Counted from the first letter of the stretch, positions 8,332 through 19,650 are shown. The stretch: 64,000 bases of DNA from Crocinitomicaceae bacterium (GCA_024643725.1 JAHEMJ010000001.1:62001-126000), one strand, 5' to 3'. Notes: a model not told the origin generated them from the sequence alone. Program-made: numbers and translations.

Positions 8332-9206
8332 CCGAGTAAAACGCGCGTTTCAGTAGTAATGCGCTGACGCAGACCATCTGAAACAGGATGTAACGGCAAA
8401 CGCATCTTCTCGGACATGAGTCCACGCACATTTAAAGCGACTTTGACACCACCTGGATTACCTTCTTCGAAGAACATCTTAGTGATGTTAAACAAATCGT
8501 AATGTTCTTTTCTTGCGGTGTCCAAATCTCCGGACATCGATGCATGCACCATGGCACTGAATTTTTCAGGAAATGCGTTCGCAACCACAGAGATTACTCC
8601 ATCTGCACCCGCTGCAATTAAAGGCATCGTTAAATTGTCATCACCAGAAAGTACACCAAAGTCTGGACGGCGTTGACGAATAATATCCATGATTTGCTCC
8701 ATGTTTCCAGAGGCCTCTTTAACTGCCACCACATTTGGAATCTCACTTAATGCCAAAGTTGTTTCCGGAGTCATATTTGACCCTGTTCTTCCCGGTACAT
8801 TGTATAAAATGATTGGTAATTCGGTGTACGAAGCAAGCAACTTGAAATGCTCAATAATTCCTTTTTGAATTGGCTTATTGTAATATGGAGAAACGGAAAG
8901 GATGCCATCTACTCCTGTCGGAAGTTTGGCGAAAATGGCTTCTAATGCCCGCGTGTTATTCCCACCAACTCCATACACGATTGGAAGTTTCCCTTGATTT
9001 TCATCAATGACGGTTTGAAGTACTTCCATCTTCTCCTCTTGTGTCAATACGGGTGATTCTCCGGTCGTTCCTTGCACCACTAAAAAGTCAGTACCACCTT
9101 CGATTTGCAAGCGAACCAAACGACGTAATCCGTCAAAATCAATTTGTTCATTTTCTAAAAACGGCGTAACGAGTGCCACACCGGCACCTGTAAATGGATT
9201 ATTCAT
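8328..9206 (-). CDS. dapA: 4-hydroxy-tetrahydrodipicolinate synthase
   Basis: I place the start at ATG 9204-9206 (MNNPFTGAGVALVTPF), giving 292 residues, the family norm; a longer frame to 9275 adds 23 residues with no family counterpart that would overlap the upstream gene. The Schiff-base Lys163 lies in VVAVKEASGN and the proton-relay Tyr135 in LYNVPGRTG; TTGESP near 48-52 binds the substrate carboxylate. It condenses pyruvate with aspartate semialdehyde in diaminopimelate and lysine synthesis. The start overlaps the preceding gene by 8 bases and the stop overlaps the VanX-like gene by 4, so these three form a translationally coupled cell-wall group. Confidence 0.95.
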   Translation of the reverse strand: MNNPFTGAGVALVTPFLENEQIDFDGLRRLVRLQIEGGTDFLVVQGTTGESPVLTQEEKMEVLQTVIDENQGKLPIVYGVGGNNTRALEAIFAKLPTGVDGILSVSPYYNKPIQKGIIEHFKLLASYTELPIILYNVPGRTGSNMTPETTLALSEIPNVVAVKEASGNMEQIMDIIRQRRPDFGVLSGDDNLTMPLIAAGADGVISVVANAFPEKFSAMVHASMSGDLDTARKEHYDLFNITKMFFEEGNPGGVKVALNVRGLMSEKMRLPLHPVSDGLRQRITTETRVLLG

Positions 9207-9669
9207 TAGTGGATATTTTTTTAAGTGTATCGATGACAAAATGTAGCATTTCAGAAGGAACCTCCGAGCCAGCATTCAATTGTAAATCAAAGGAAGGATC
9301 AGTATCGTTCACAATGATTTTACGCGAAACGGGCGTTTCTTGTACATATGGGAAAATTTTAGCATCCGTATGTCCAAACCAAATCATTAAATCATAGGCC
9401 CTTTGTAATTCTGACTCCAATTGTACATCCTTCAATTTATTCCAAAAATTAAAGTCCAATGGAGAGTTATAGTAAATTAAAAAGTGAGGTGGCAGTAGGT
9501 TTTTGTCCACGTCCTTCGGGACGCTAACAATGATAATCAATCGGTCGACATTACTCGCATTGAGCATGCTATCCAAAGATTTTCTAAAATCTTTCAATTG
9601 CTCATCGCTTTCGTAATTAAAAGCAACAAGTAAGGATTTTGCTGATTCCCAAATATTCTTTGCGCTCAC
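9199..9669 (-). CDS. Conserved small protein between ligA and dapA (possibly DUF6913 family)
   Basis: 156 residues, no signal peptide or membrane segment, soluble alpha/beta composition. Core strands such as VDRLIIIVSVP and AYDLMIWFGH and the ending SEMLHFVIDTLKKI recall a short protein often found beside dapA in flavobacteria, annotated DUF6913; I hold that link loosely. The start codon is GTG at 9667-9669, directly after the ligA stop, and the next Met is residue 34, so GTG is almost forced. The 3' end overlaps the dapA start. The gene is fixed in the ligA-dapA operon, but its function is unknown. Confidence 0.75.
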   Translation of the reverse strand: MSAKNIWESAKSLLVAFNYESDEQLKDFRKSLDSMLNASNVDRLIIIVSVPKDVDKNLLPPHFLIYYNSPLDFNFWNKLKDVQLESELQRAYDLMIWFGHTDAKIFPYVQETPVSRKIIVNDTDPSFDLQLNAGSEVPSEMLHFVIDTLKKISTNE

Positions 9670-11685
<2,016 letters not shown>

Positions 11686-12555
11686 TTACACTTTTTGTGC
11701 TTTCATCATGCGTGCTTTTCCTTGTAAATCTTCACGGATTTCAATTCCTTGAAAGGACTTCGATTCAGCGTAAGTTTTTACCTGTTCTCCAAAGGCTTCA
11801 TGTAATTCGAAGAAGAGTAATCCACCAGTTGTCAGTTTGAATTCAGCCATATCCAAGATCTTTTTATAAAATACGATTGGATCGGAATCATCTACAAACA
11901 AGGCCATTTCTGGCTCGTGATCCAGAACATGAACGGACATGCTGTTGCGTTCCTCATTGGGAATATATGGCGGATTTGAGATGATGATATCAAATTGAGG
12001 TCCTTCAGGGAAATCTATTTCTTTCCATTCAAGAACATCTCCCTGATAAAAGTCCAATGAAAGTTGCAGTTTGTCTGCATTTTCTTTTGCTAATTCCAAG
12101 GCTTCGTGTGACAAATCCAACGCAGCCACTTTTGCATTAGGAAAAATGGACTTCAATGCGAGCGCGATGCAACCGCTTCCCGTGCATAGGTCTATTATGT
12201 GCGCGGGATGATTAACGGCGTTTCTTACCCAATCCACTAATTCTTCCGTTTCCGGCCTTGGAATCAACGCGCGTTTATCGCAGCAAATCGTTAAGCCAAA
12301 AAAACTGGTTTCTCCAAGTAAATATTGAAAAGGTTCTTGATTGAGTAAGCCTTTCACAAAACTTCGAACAAACAATAAATCGGATTCCGATAGGCGTTCT
12401 TGTGACTTGAGAAGGAGATCCGTTGTTGACCATTGCATGCGTTTACAGATGATTTGTGTCCACATGGACTTCAATTCAGTTGGCGAAAACACAGCAGCAA
12501 GTCGATCGAAAAAGTACTTTTTTGCCGAGTTAAGGGTATTATCCGAGACAAACAT
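11686..12555 (-). CDS. prmC: Peptide chain release factor N5-glutamine methyltransferase
   Basis: 289 residues. The N-terminal helical domain (1-95) recognises release factors. The methyltransferase domain carries the SAM motif HIIDLCTGSGCIALALK and the catalytic NPPYIP in IIISNPPYIPNEE. It methylates the Gln of the GGQ motif in RF1/RF2. The upstream segment PRPETEELVDW is diagnostic for PrmC over other N5-methyltransferases. Its ATG shares one base with the stop of the upstream SnoaL-like gene (TAATG), so the two are coupled; ligA follows after 9 bases. Confidence 0.95.
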   Translation of the reverse strand: MFVSDNTLNSAKKYFFDRLAAVFSPTELKSMWTQIICKRMQWSTTDLLLKSQERLSESDLLFVRSFVKGLLNQEPFQYLLGETSFFGLTICCDKRALIPRPETEELVDWVRNAVNHPAHIIDLCTGSGCIALALKSIFPNAKVAALDLSHEALELAKENADKLQLSLDFYQGDVLEWKEIDFPEGPQFDIIISNPPYIPNEERNSMSVHVLDHEPEMALFVDDSDPIVFYKKILDMAEFKLTTGGLLFFELHEAFGEQVKTYAESKSFQGIEIREDLQGKARMMKAQKV

Positions 12556-13016
12556 TATTCCTTACGCAGCTTAATGAATTCCTTTATTTTCTCATTTTCA
12601 ATCAGAACCGTAAGGTTGTAGTAAGCGATTTTCCATTCTCCATTTACCAATACGCAGATTCCACTTCCTCTACACGATTCCATCCACGTAACAAGGTCTT
12701 CATCGAAATAAGCAACTGTTCCGTTACCTGCGAATTGCCATTGACGGTTACTTGGTTTAAAATCCCACGCTTTTCCCTTGTCAAAATAAGGTTTGCAAAA
12801 AGACTGAAAAGCTTCTTTATTCCAACGTTCACCTGGAGCAGTCCCCAAGAAAACGAAATCGTCACTTGTGACGCTAAAATAATTTTGAAAATCAGCTTTC
12901 GCGGCGCTTTGATGCCAAGCATCAATTTGTTTATTGAGGAGTTCAATGGCTACATTCGCTTGCGCTTGGACGAACTGAATGCATAAAAGAAAACTGAATA
13001 GGATAATGCTTCGCAT
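12555..13016 (-). CDS. Exported SnoaL-like / NTF2-fold protein
   Basis: 153 residues with a signal peptide (1-18, ending VQAQA). The mature part has the NTF2-like pattern: a first helix (LLNKQIDAWHQSAAKADF), a YFSVTSDDFVFLGT strand, then GTVAYFDEDLVTWM and a strand pair ending GEWKIAYYNLTV. Many such proteins (SnoaL_3/DUF4440) have unknown ligands. It sits 6 bases after the subtilase stop and its stop overlaps the prmC start. The periplasmic address is from the signal peptide; the function is unknown. Confidence 0.75.
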   Translation of the reverse strand: MRSIILFSFLLCIQFVQAQANVAIELLNKQIDAWHQSAAKADFQNYFSVTSDDFVFLGTAPGERWNKEAFQSFCKPYFDKGKAWDFKPSNRQWQFAGNGTVAYFDEDLVTWMESCRGSGICVLVNGEWKIAYYNLTVLIENEKIKEFIKLRKE

Positions 13017-13022
13017 GAAGAT

Positions 13023-14399
13023 TTATTTTCTTACTTCCTTCTCGCACAACTTCACCGCTTCCTTTAGGTTAATGATTCCACCTGTAATTGATTTAGACGG
13101 AAAACCAAAATCCTGGTAGCGCGTTGCTGAATCCAACAAAATGTTTTTGATGATCCACATGCTTAAGCTTGGATAATAAGACTTCAACATCGCAGCTGCT
13201 CCTGTAACCATTGGTGCGGCCATAGATGTTCCTTGCAGATTCATATAGGCACTTTGAGGAACAGAATTGTAAATTTCCAATCCGGGAGCAAAAACATCTA
13301 CTGTTTCAGCTCCAAAGTTTGAAAACTCAGCAACCATCGCTTCTCCTTTCATACGTGTTGATGCTCCGATCGTCAACAAGTTTTCAAAAGGTTCATCTTG
13401 AAATTCATAATGAGAGGTTGGGAAATTTGGCTCTTCATCCACGTTTTTAGCGTCGTTTCCTGCTGCATGAATCATGAGTACTCCATTCGAGTCTGCATAC
13501 AACATGGCTTGATACACTTCATATTGATGCGTAGAATAATCCTTTCCGAATGACATATTGATGACTTGAGCGCCATTGTCCACCGCATAGCGAATTGCCA
13601 AAGCAATGTCTTTATCGCGTTCATCACCATTTGGAACGGCTCTTAAGGACATGATTTTCACATTATCCGCAACGCCATCTCCTCCTTTGTTATTTCCACG
13701 AATCGCAGCAATGATCCCAGAAACGTGCGTTCCATGCAAGGCATCTGGACCTTCCACGTCGCTGTTTCCATAATGTGTATCCGTAAAATCATCTGGATTA
13801 TCGCCAATTAAACTACGGTCATCATAGTAGATATTTAAATTGTAATTTAACTGATCCTCAATGTATTTTTTCGTTTCAGCATCAAATTGTCCATTCGCTA
13901 ATGCCTCTTTGTATTGATCTAAATTCTCCAATTCGCTCTCAACGGATGATCTTGCTTCGGCATACATGTAATATTCGGCAGCATCAAATAAAGTTTGAGG
14001 ATCTACTCCATCATATTTATCCTTCAATTGAGCATAAATACGTGTTTTTTCCAAGCGTGCATTTTCTTGGTTTTGTCCGTTTGCATTCCCTAAGAAATTC
14101 CATCCATGTACATCATCCACGTAACCGTTTTTATCGTCATCGATTTTGTTGCCAGGAATTTCCTTTGGATTCACCCAAATTTTCCCTTGTAAATCTTCGT
14201 GTTCAATGTCTACTCCTGAATCGATTACCGCCACGACCACCGTGGAAGATTTTTTCTTTTTCAGCATTTTGTAGGCTTGATCGGTGTACATGCCTTGTCC
14301 TTCACCATTATACCAATTTAAGGTGCCAGGAATGGCTTGAGCAACCAAATGTGGAACTGAAAATCCAAGAACAATAAGGAATGAGGAAAATTTATTCAT
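13023..14399 (-). CDS. S8 family serine peptidase (subtilase), exported, second copy
   Basis: I start at ATG 14397-14399 (MNKFSSFLIVLGFS), giving 458 residues and a normal signal peptide ending LVAQA; an upstream TTG at 14412-14414 lies inside a likely -7 box. The triad is Asp60 (VIDSGVDIEHED), His222 (HGTHVSGIIAA) and Ser392 (GTSMAAPMVTG). It shares with the subtilase at 545-2134 the GNxIDDDKNGYVDDVHGW block, the NGDERDKD segment and a long helical insertion between Asp and His (162 residues apart here). There is no sorting domain, so it is probably periplasmic. It heads the run of genes down to 7564. Confidence 0.92.
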   Translation of the reverse strand: MNKFSSFLIVLGFSVPHLVAQAIPGTLNWYNGEGQGMYTDQAYKMLKKKKSSTVVVAVIDSGVDIEHEDLQGKIWVNPKEIPGNKIDDDKNGYVDDVHGWNFLGNANGQNQENARLEKTRIYAQLKDKYDGVDPQTLFDAAEYYMYAEARSSVESELENLDQYKEALANGQFDAETKKYIEDQLNYNLNIYYDDRSLIGDNPDDFTDTHYGNSDVEGPDALHGTHVSGIIAAIRGNNKGGDGVADNVKIMSLRAVPNGDERDKDIALAIRYAVDNGAQVINMSFGKDYSTHQYEVYQAMLYADSNGVLMIHAAGNDAKNVDEEPNFPTSHYEFQDEPFENLLTIGASTRMKGEAMVAEFSNFGAETVDVFAPGLEIYNSVPQSAYMNLQGTSMAAPMVTGAAAMLKSYYPSLSMWIIKNILLDSATRYQDFGFPSKSITGGIINLKEAVKLCEKEVRK

Positions 14400-14411
14400 G
14401 AGCTTTTTTTT

Positions 14412-14419
14412 CAAATTTA
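14412..14419 (-). promoter_or_regulatory. Probable -7 box of the subtilase-prmC-ligA-dapA run
   Basis: Minus-strand TAAATTTG fits TAnnTTTG and ends 12 bases before the ATG at 14399. No good -33 TTG is visible, so confidence is limited. Confidence 0.35.
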
Positions 14420-14459
14420 AAAATTAAACGGCAATGGCTGTGATTGGTCACAAAAAAAC

Positions 14460-16097
14460 TTACAATTCGTCCAGAGCAAAGACCAATTTACCATTAATAA
14501 ATGTTCGCCAAGCATAGTTTTGAACGAACGCAGCCTGACTTTCCATCGGCTTTTCAAAAATGACGAATGTGGCTTTTTTTCCTTTTTCAAGACTACCCAA
14601 TTTATTTTCTTGAAAGGAAGCAAACGCTGCCCAAATGGTCATGCCTTTCATGACTTCATCGAAACTTAAGGCTTCATTTGGCAAAAATCCATTCATGGGT
14701 TCGTTTTGTCCGTTCTTACGCTGTACTGCCGCGTGAATCGTTAAAAAAGGATTGGTTGATTCCACCGGAAAATCTGTACCAACTGCCAGCATTCCATATT
14801 GTTTCAACAAACTTTTATAGGCATATGCTCCGAGCAAGCGATTTTTCCCCAAGCGTTTTTCTGCCCATCGCTGATCACTTGTTGCATGTGTTGGTTGAAC
14901 TGATGGAAACACTGCATATTCAGCAAACTTGGCAAAATCGATTGGATCAATGACTTGTGCATGTTCCACCCTGAATCGGTGATCTGGATTTCTTTTGAAC
15001 GCATCTTTATAAATAGCTAAAATCAAGGCATTCGCTGAATCACCAATTCCATGTGTATTCATTTGATAACCATGTTTCAAGCAGAAATCGGCCACTTTTT
15101 TCATGTCCCCAACGGAAGTCAACAATAATCCATGGCTATGCGGATCATCCGAATACGGTTTTTTCAAAAGCGCCCCTCTTGATCCAAGGGCACCATCGGC
15201 AAACACTTTGAATGAGCGAATGGATAAATTGCGGAATTGATACCTGCCATTTTTCTCTACAAATGCTCGGTTCTGTGGTGAATTCATCAGCATGGCATAA
15301 ACATCCATTTTGAGTTTTCCGGATTTGACCAAGGACCTAAACATCGCAATGTGCTTAAAATCAATTCCTGCTTCATGAACCCCGGTAATGCCATATTGAT
15401 ATAGTTCCTCTTGAATTTCCAATATCGTTTCTTTCACCTGATTGAGGGAGTAACTGGGCAACACTTTCGTCACGAGATCCATGGCATTGTCCACCAAAAG
15501 GCCTGTTGCTTGACCATTTTCGAACCTTACCTCTCCTCCAGAAACATCATTCGCAGTGATCTGGGCTTTATTCAATACATAATCATTGACGAGGGCAGCG
15601 TGTCCATCGACACGATATAAACACACCGGAATGTCTTTAAAAACTTGTGATAATTTGCTGTTATTCGGCATGGAATCATTTGCCCACAACGATTGATCCC
15701 ATCCACGTCCAATGATGAATTTATTACTCGATTTTGCCGCATATTTTTCACAGCGATAAAGGACTTCATCCATGGACTTCGCTCCCGTTAAATCGACACC
15801 TAATTTCTGATTTGCATACATGAGCATGTGTCCGTGCGCATCTGTTAATCCTGGATAAATATCCTTTCCCAACGCGTCGATTTCTTCATCGTATCGGTAT
15901 TTGTTTAAGATCTGTCGCTCCGGACCAACCTCGATGATTTTTCCGTCGCGAATAGCCATGGCTTCTTGAACAGAGTTCGCATCGTCCATCACGTGGATTT
16001 TAGCATTGTGTATCACCAAATCCACTTTTTGACCTTTCATACAAGAAAGGAGCATTCCCGTCAAAACGAAAAAAGGAAAAATGATTGATTTTAACAT
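14460..16097 (-). CDS. Amidohydrolase family lipoprotein (YtcJ-like, Amidohydro_3)
   Basis: 545 residues with a lipoprotein signal (lipobox MLLSC near residues 15-19), so membrane-anchored outside the cytoplasm. Domain signs in order: composite beta-sandwich start (VIHNAKIHVMDDANSV, MAIRDGKIIEVG), metal-binding DAHGHM near 88-93, a central region with GRGWDQSLW, HGIGDSANA, a VEHAQ His near 390 and the distal Asp in GTDFPVEST. YtcJ-type proteins are zinc amidohydrolases with mostly unknown substrates. It lies 9 bases after the tamL-like gene and is probably cotranscribed with it. Substrate not assignable. Confidence 0.85.
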   Translation of the reverse strand: MLKSIIFPFFVLTGMLLSCMKGQKVDLVIHNAKIHVMDDANSVQEAMAIRDGKIIEVGPERQILNKYRYDEEIDALGKDIYPGLTDAHGHMLMYANQKLGVDLTGAKSMDEVLYRCEKYAAKSSNKFIIGRGWDQSLWANDSMPNNSKLSQVFKDIPVCLYRVDGHAALVNDYVLNKAQITANDVSGGEVRFENGQATGLLVDNAMDLVTKVLPSYSLNQVKETILEIQEELYQYGITGVHEAGIDFKHIAMFRSLVKSGKLKMDVYAMLMNSPQNRAFVEKNGRYQFRNLSIRSFKVFADGALGSRGALLKKPYSDDPHSHGLLLTSVGDMKKVADFCLKHGYQMNTHGIGDSANALILAIYKDAFKRNPDHRFRVEHAQVIDPIDFAKFAEYAVFPSVQPTHATSDQRWAEKRLGKNRLLGAYAYKSLLKQYGMLAVGTDFPVESTNPFLTIHAAVQRKNGQNEPMNGFLPNEALSFDEVMKGMTIWAAFASFQENKLGSLEKGKKATFVIFEKPMESQAAFVQNYAWRTFINGKLVFALDEL

Positions 16098-16106
16098 ATG
16101 TAAAGA

Positions 16107-18854
16107 TTAAAATGGATAGCCGATTCCGAAATTAAGGTAATTCGGCAAGAATGGCTTCGGCATGATTTTTTTGACTTGATCTAAGGTCATATTGAAATGA
16201 TCCATTCCTTCTTGATAATACGTTGCTCTTGTTCCCATCTCTTGGAATACCCACTTCGCTCCTTGTGCAAAAGCAGGATTGTAAATTGGGAAACCGACAT
16301 CCAAACGAATGATAAAAAACTCTAAGTCCATGCGCAGACCGAGTCCAGATGAGATAGCAATCTGAGGGACAAAGGTATTCCAATGAAATTGACTTCCCAT
16401 GCGACTCGCATCCTCACGGTATGTCCAAACGTTCCCGAAATCTGTAAACAATGCACCTTTGAAAGTGGATCCCAAATTGAATCGGTATTCAAAAGAGCCA
16501 GCAAAACGAATATCCGCAATTTGTGTCGCCAAGCGATTCGTGTCCAAGTGATACTTGTACGCACCAGGTCCAAGTGCACGTGCTCGCCATCCACGGTTAT
16601 CATTCGATCCTCCACCAAAGAAACTGTAGTCGTACGGCATCGAAGTTTTGGAGTTTTTATATGGTAATCCAGCACCTGCTGATAATTTCAAATGCAAGGA
16701 TGAACCGGTCAAAATACGCTTACTCATAATCAATTGGTTGTCCAAACGGACAAATTGCGAATAAGGTTGATTGCGCAATAGATACTGTCCATTTAAGGTG
16801 TCTTGGCGTGCCCTAAATTGGTACAATAAATTACCTGCAGCATCAAAAGTGGAGTTGAAATAAACGGATGTGTTCATCCAATTTGCACGTTCCTTTCCGT
16901 CCTTCAAGTCTTTTTCTTTGTTGTTGTATTCGTAAGAAAATTTGAAGTCCTGCCAAATAAATTGATTGTTATAGGTACTATTTAAAAAGACATCATTGAT
17001 TTGATTCAATTGATTCTGAAACGCGTCGCTTTTCTTAATTGAAACGTATTTAATGACGGATGCACCTGGCAATCCCATTTGAAAAACTTGTGTTTTCCCA
17101 ACTAAAAACTTCCACATATAGTTCAACTGAAACACACTTCGGTCGAAGATGCTTCGTTTCTCAATGTTGTATGCTGTCGTTAAAATCGTTCTTGGTTTTT
17201 GACGTTTGCCTAACATCGTAACTGGTGTTGGAAACAATCCAGGTAAATCAAATTTCAAACTTGGACCAAATTCGAAGGTGTTGAAGGTACGTCCCTTCCC
17301 TGCCCCAACGGTCTGTCCAGACTGATCTTGAAAGACCAAGGGTTGAGATTCAAATCCACCTCCAAAGGTAAACACCATTTTACCAGCGCCACGATTGATG
17401 TTCTTATTCGTATAGTTAATGGAAGCATTCGCACCAAGCAAACCTGCTGAAGATGTAAACTTGGGATCGAACCCATAGGTTTGTTTTTTTGCTGGCTCGA
17501 GAAAATAATGAACGTCTAATTTATTTCCTGGTTTCTCAATAATGATCGGTTTTACGGAACTAAAGATACCCAATTGGACAATCGATCGGTAACTACGGTC
17601 AAGGTAATATTCTTTGTATTTATTATCGTGCTCCAAGTAATTTTGCAGCTCCAAAATGGATGGTTTTATCCACGGTTGCTCACCGTTATACGTTACGGTT
17701 ACTTTTCGAAATGGATTCGTGGTTCCCGGTGTTGCTTTTTTATCCGCTAATTGTTTCTTTGTGTACAAAATTTCATCGTACGAAAATGATCTAGTTGTGC
17801 GCAAAAACTGAGGCGCAATTGGATCATACAGTCCGAGTTGTTGATCTTTCATTAATTGTGCAAAACTTGAATCCATGTTTAAGCTATCGGACAAATGGAA
17901 ATAAACATTTGCAATGGTCATTTCAACATATGGAACACGAATCAAACTATCCTTTTTGATTTCAGAAGGAATAAAACGGTCATCAAAATGCACTTGCAAC
18001 CTCACCTTCATGGTTCGTTTATTCGTATCCGCAGTATACGTAATGCTACTCGATGAGAATTTATACACTTGATCATCGCGAAGGTATTTCGCCACTTTTT
18101 CGCGGTATTCATTTAGGTAATCAGAATCGAAAGGTTGATTTAACAAGGGATGTTGACCTGTCAGTTCGATTTGTTTTTTGACATACGCCGCATGTTTATC
18201 GCGCAGTAATTTGGCCCCGGAATACGAAACGGAATCGATGACATATTGTGCCCCTGTTTGAATGATATAACTCGGATAGGCAAATCGTTTCTTTTCGTTC
18301 AAACGTAAATTCCCGCTTACTTGACCATAGTAGTAGCCCTTTTTGCGCAAATAAAATCCAAGTTGCTCAATACTCTTTTGATAGAGAATCGTATCAAAAA
18401 CAATTGGTTTTTGCCCAAATTTGTATTTGACCTTCTCTTTCCAAAGGACTTTTGTAAAATTGGCTTCTCGGTATTCTTTTACGATGTATGTGGAGTCCCC
18501 ACGCAAATATGCTTTGCGATTGCGTTTCTCGTTTACTTTTTGAACTTTTTCCTTTTTGCGATTTTGTTTCTCCAGAAATGACTTGTACTTCAACTCGCGT
18601 TTATTCGCCACTTTCGATGAATCAATGGCGTTAAATATCCGCAATTTTACATTGACGTAGAAATTTCGTTGATTGGGTTGTTGACGAACAATTAATCCCA
18701 ACTCGTATTTATCGATATTCGGATTGTCCTTGACTTGAATGGTGTTCGAGCGCAACAGATACCTCCCTGATGGAACGTTACGGGTTAAATCACATGCTGA
18801 TAAAACAAACAGCAGGATGACCGTAATATTTATTAATTTCGCTTGAAGTTTCAT
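16107..18854 (-). CDS. tamL: TamL-like translocation and assembly outer-membrane lipoprotein (BamA/Omp85 superfamily)
   Basis: From ATG 18854 the protein has 915 residues; a longer frame from TTG 18875 would start upstream of a -7 box. It begins with a lipoprotein signal (ILLFVLSACDLT), which is characteristic of the Bacteroidota TamL rather than BamA. POTRA-like regions follow (about 30-400), with a highly charged segment near 85-150, then a C-terminal 16-strand barrel region with the Omp85 motif GPGAYKYH and a terminal strand ending in Phe (FGIGYPF). It should insert outer-membrane proteins, usually with the inner-membrane partner TamB, which is not in this window. A TrmH-type gene is divergent upstream. 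Confidence 0.85.
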   Translation of the reverse strand: MKLQAKLINITVILLFVLSACDLTRNVPSGRYLLRSNTIQVKDNPNIDKYELGLIVRQQPNQRNFYVNVKLRIFNAIDSSKVANKRELKYKSFLEKQNRKKEKVQKVNEKRNRKAYLRGDSTYIVKEYREANFTKVLWKEKVKYKFGQKPIVFDTILYQKSIEQLGFYLRKKGYYYGQVSGNLRLNEKKRFAYPSYIIQTGAQYVIDSVSYSGAKLLRDKHAAYVKKQIELTGQHPLLNQPFDSDYLNEYREKVAKYLRDDQVYKFSSSSITYTADTNKRTMKVRLQVHFDDRFIPSEIKKDSLIRVPYVEMTIANVYFHLSDSLNMDSSFAQLMKDQQLGLYDPIAPQFLRTTRSFSYDEILYTKKQLADKKATPGTTNPFRKVTVTYNGEQPWIKPSILELQNYLEHDNKYKEYYLDRSYRSIVQLGIFSSVKPIIIEKPGNKLDVHYFLEPAKKQTYGFDPKFTSSAGLLGANASINYTNKNINRGAGKMVFTFGGGFESQPLVFQDQSGQTVGAGKGRTFNTFEFGPSLKFDLPGLFPTPVTMLGKRQKPRTILTTAYNIEKRSIFDRSVFQLNYMWKFLVGKTQVFQMGLPGASVIKYVSIKKSDAFQNQLNQINDVFLNSTYNNQFIWQDFKFSYEYNNKEKDLKDGKERANWMNTSVYFNSTFDAAGNLLYQFRARQDTLNGQYLLRNQPYSQFVRLDNQLIMSKRILTGSSLHLKLSAGAGLPYKNSKTSMPYDYSFFGGGSNDNRGWRARALGPGAYKYHLDTNRLATQIADIRFAGSFEYRFNLGSTFKGALFTDFGNVWTYREDASRMGSQFHWNTFVPQIAISSGLGLRMDLEFFIIRLDVGFPIYNPAFAQGAKWVFQEMGTRATYYQEGMDHFNMTLDQVKKIMPKPFLPNYLNFGIGYPF

Positions 18855-18863
18855 GCCTGAGTG

Positions 18864-18871
18864 CAAAAATA
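18864..18871 (-). promoter_or_regulatory. -7 box of the tamL-like gene
   Basis: Minus-strand TATTTTTG ends only 9 bases before the ATG at 18854, implying a transcript with an extremely short leader. It also argues against the longer start at 18875. No clear -33 element. Confidence 0.4.
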
Positions 18872-18883
18872 ACAATAATCAAG

Positions 18884-19621
18884 TTGGAAAAAATTTCAAT
18901 ACAAAAGATAAAATGGATTAAGCGTTTGCACTTGAAAAAATACCGTGCAGAAGAAAAGCTAATTTTAGTCGAAGGAATGAAACTAGTCTTGGAGCTTTCT
19001 CAGCAATTTCCTGATTTAGTGCATTCCTTTTATGTGGACAAAAACGAAGAAATCGAATTAGATCCATCTTTCACTTGTTTTTCCTGCAGCACAAGTGAAT
19101 TAGAGCGCATTTCGCAATTCAATACAGCTCCGACAATGATTGGTGTTTTTAAAGAACCTAGTCTACCTGAGTTCGACTCTACCAAACGAATACTGGTACT
19201 GGAGAGCATTCAGGATCCCGGGAATCTCGGCACCATTATTCGAACGGCTGATTGGTTCGGATTACAACAAATTGTTTGTTCCAAAGACACCGTGCATTGT
19301 TACAATTCCAAAGTCATTCAAGCTTCAATGGGAAGTGCCTTTCGCATTCCAGTTTTTTATGAAAACCTCGATGAATTTCTACCAAAATGGAAGTTACCTA
19401 TTCATGGAGCGCTTTTAAATGGCGTTCACATGAATGAAATTGATCCAAGTGAAATAAAAATTTTAGTCATGGGTAATGAAGGGAAAGGAATTTCAGAAAT
19501 GCTCCAACGGCATATCAGCCAAGCAGTTACTATCCCAGGTTATGGTCAAGCTGAGTCCTTAAATGTCTCCATTGCCACCGGAATTTTACTTCATCATTGG
19601 AGTCAATCAAAAAAGGATTGA
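18884..19621 (+). CDS. TrmH/SpoU family RNA 2'-O-methyltransferase
   Basis: 245 residues. The N-terminal RNA-binding region (IKRLHLKKYRAEEKLILVEG) precedes the knotted SPOUT domain with its three motifs: SIQDPGNLGTIIRTADWFG, LVMGNEGKGIS and SLNVSIATGILLH. It should methylate a ribose in rRNA or tRNA using SAM. The conserved N-terminal segment requires a start before the first ATG (residue 32), so the TTG at 18884 is the best start. It diverges from the tamL-like gene with a 29-base gap. The next gene has its own promoter overlapping this stop codon. Confidence 0.92.
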   Translation: MEKISIQKIKWIKRLHLKKYRAEEKLILVEGMKLVLELSQQFPDLVHSFYVDKNEEIELDPSFTCFSCSTSELERISQFNTAPTMIGVFKEPSLPEFDSTKRILVLESIQDPGNLGTIIRTADWFGLQQIVCSKDTVHCYNSKVIQASMGSAFRIPVFYENLDEFLPKWKLPIHGALLNGVHMNEIDPSEIKILVMGNEGKGISEMLQRHISQAVTIPGYGQAESLNVSIATGILLHHWSQSKKD

Positions 19622-19650
19622 TCTAATTCAAAGAAAAGGCTGTATTTTTG
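19618..19650 (+). promoter_or_regulatory. Promoter of the DEAD-box helicase gene
   Basis: TTG (19618-19620) and TATTTTTG (19643-19650) are separated by 22 bases, within the range seen in flavobacteria. The -33 overlaps the end of the methyltransferase gene. The box ends 18 bases before ATG 19669. Confidence 0.55.

Noticed and set aside
9207-9275. Longer start for dapA adding 23 residues
   Set aside because: The added part has no family counterpart and would sit mostly inside the upstream gene; ATG 9206 gives the standard length.
14439-14458. Hairpin TGTGA-TTGG-TCACA beside an A-run, after the amidohydrolase gene
   Set aside because: On the minus strand the T-run comes before the hairpin instead of after it, and on the plus strand the run is A, so it cannot work as an intrinsic terminator.
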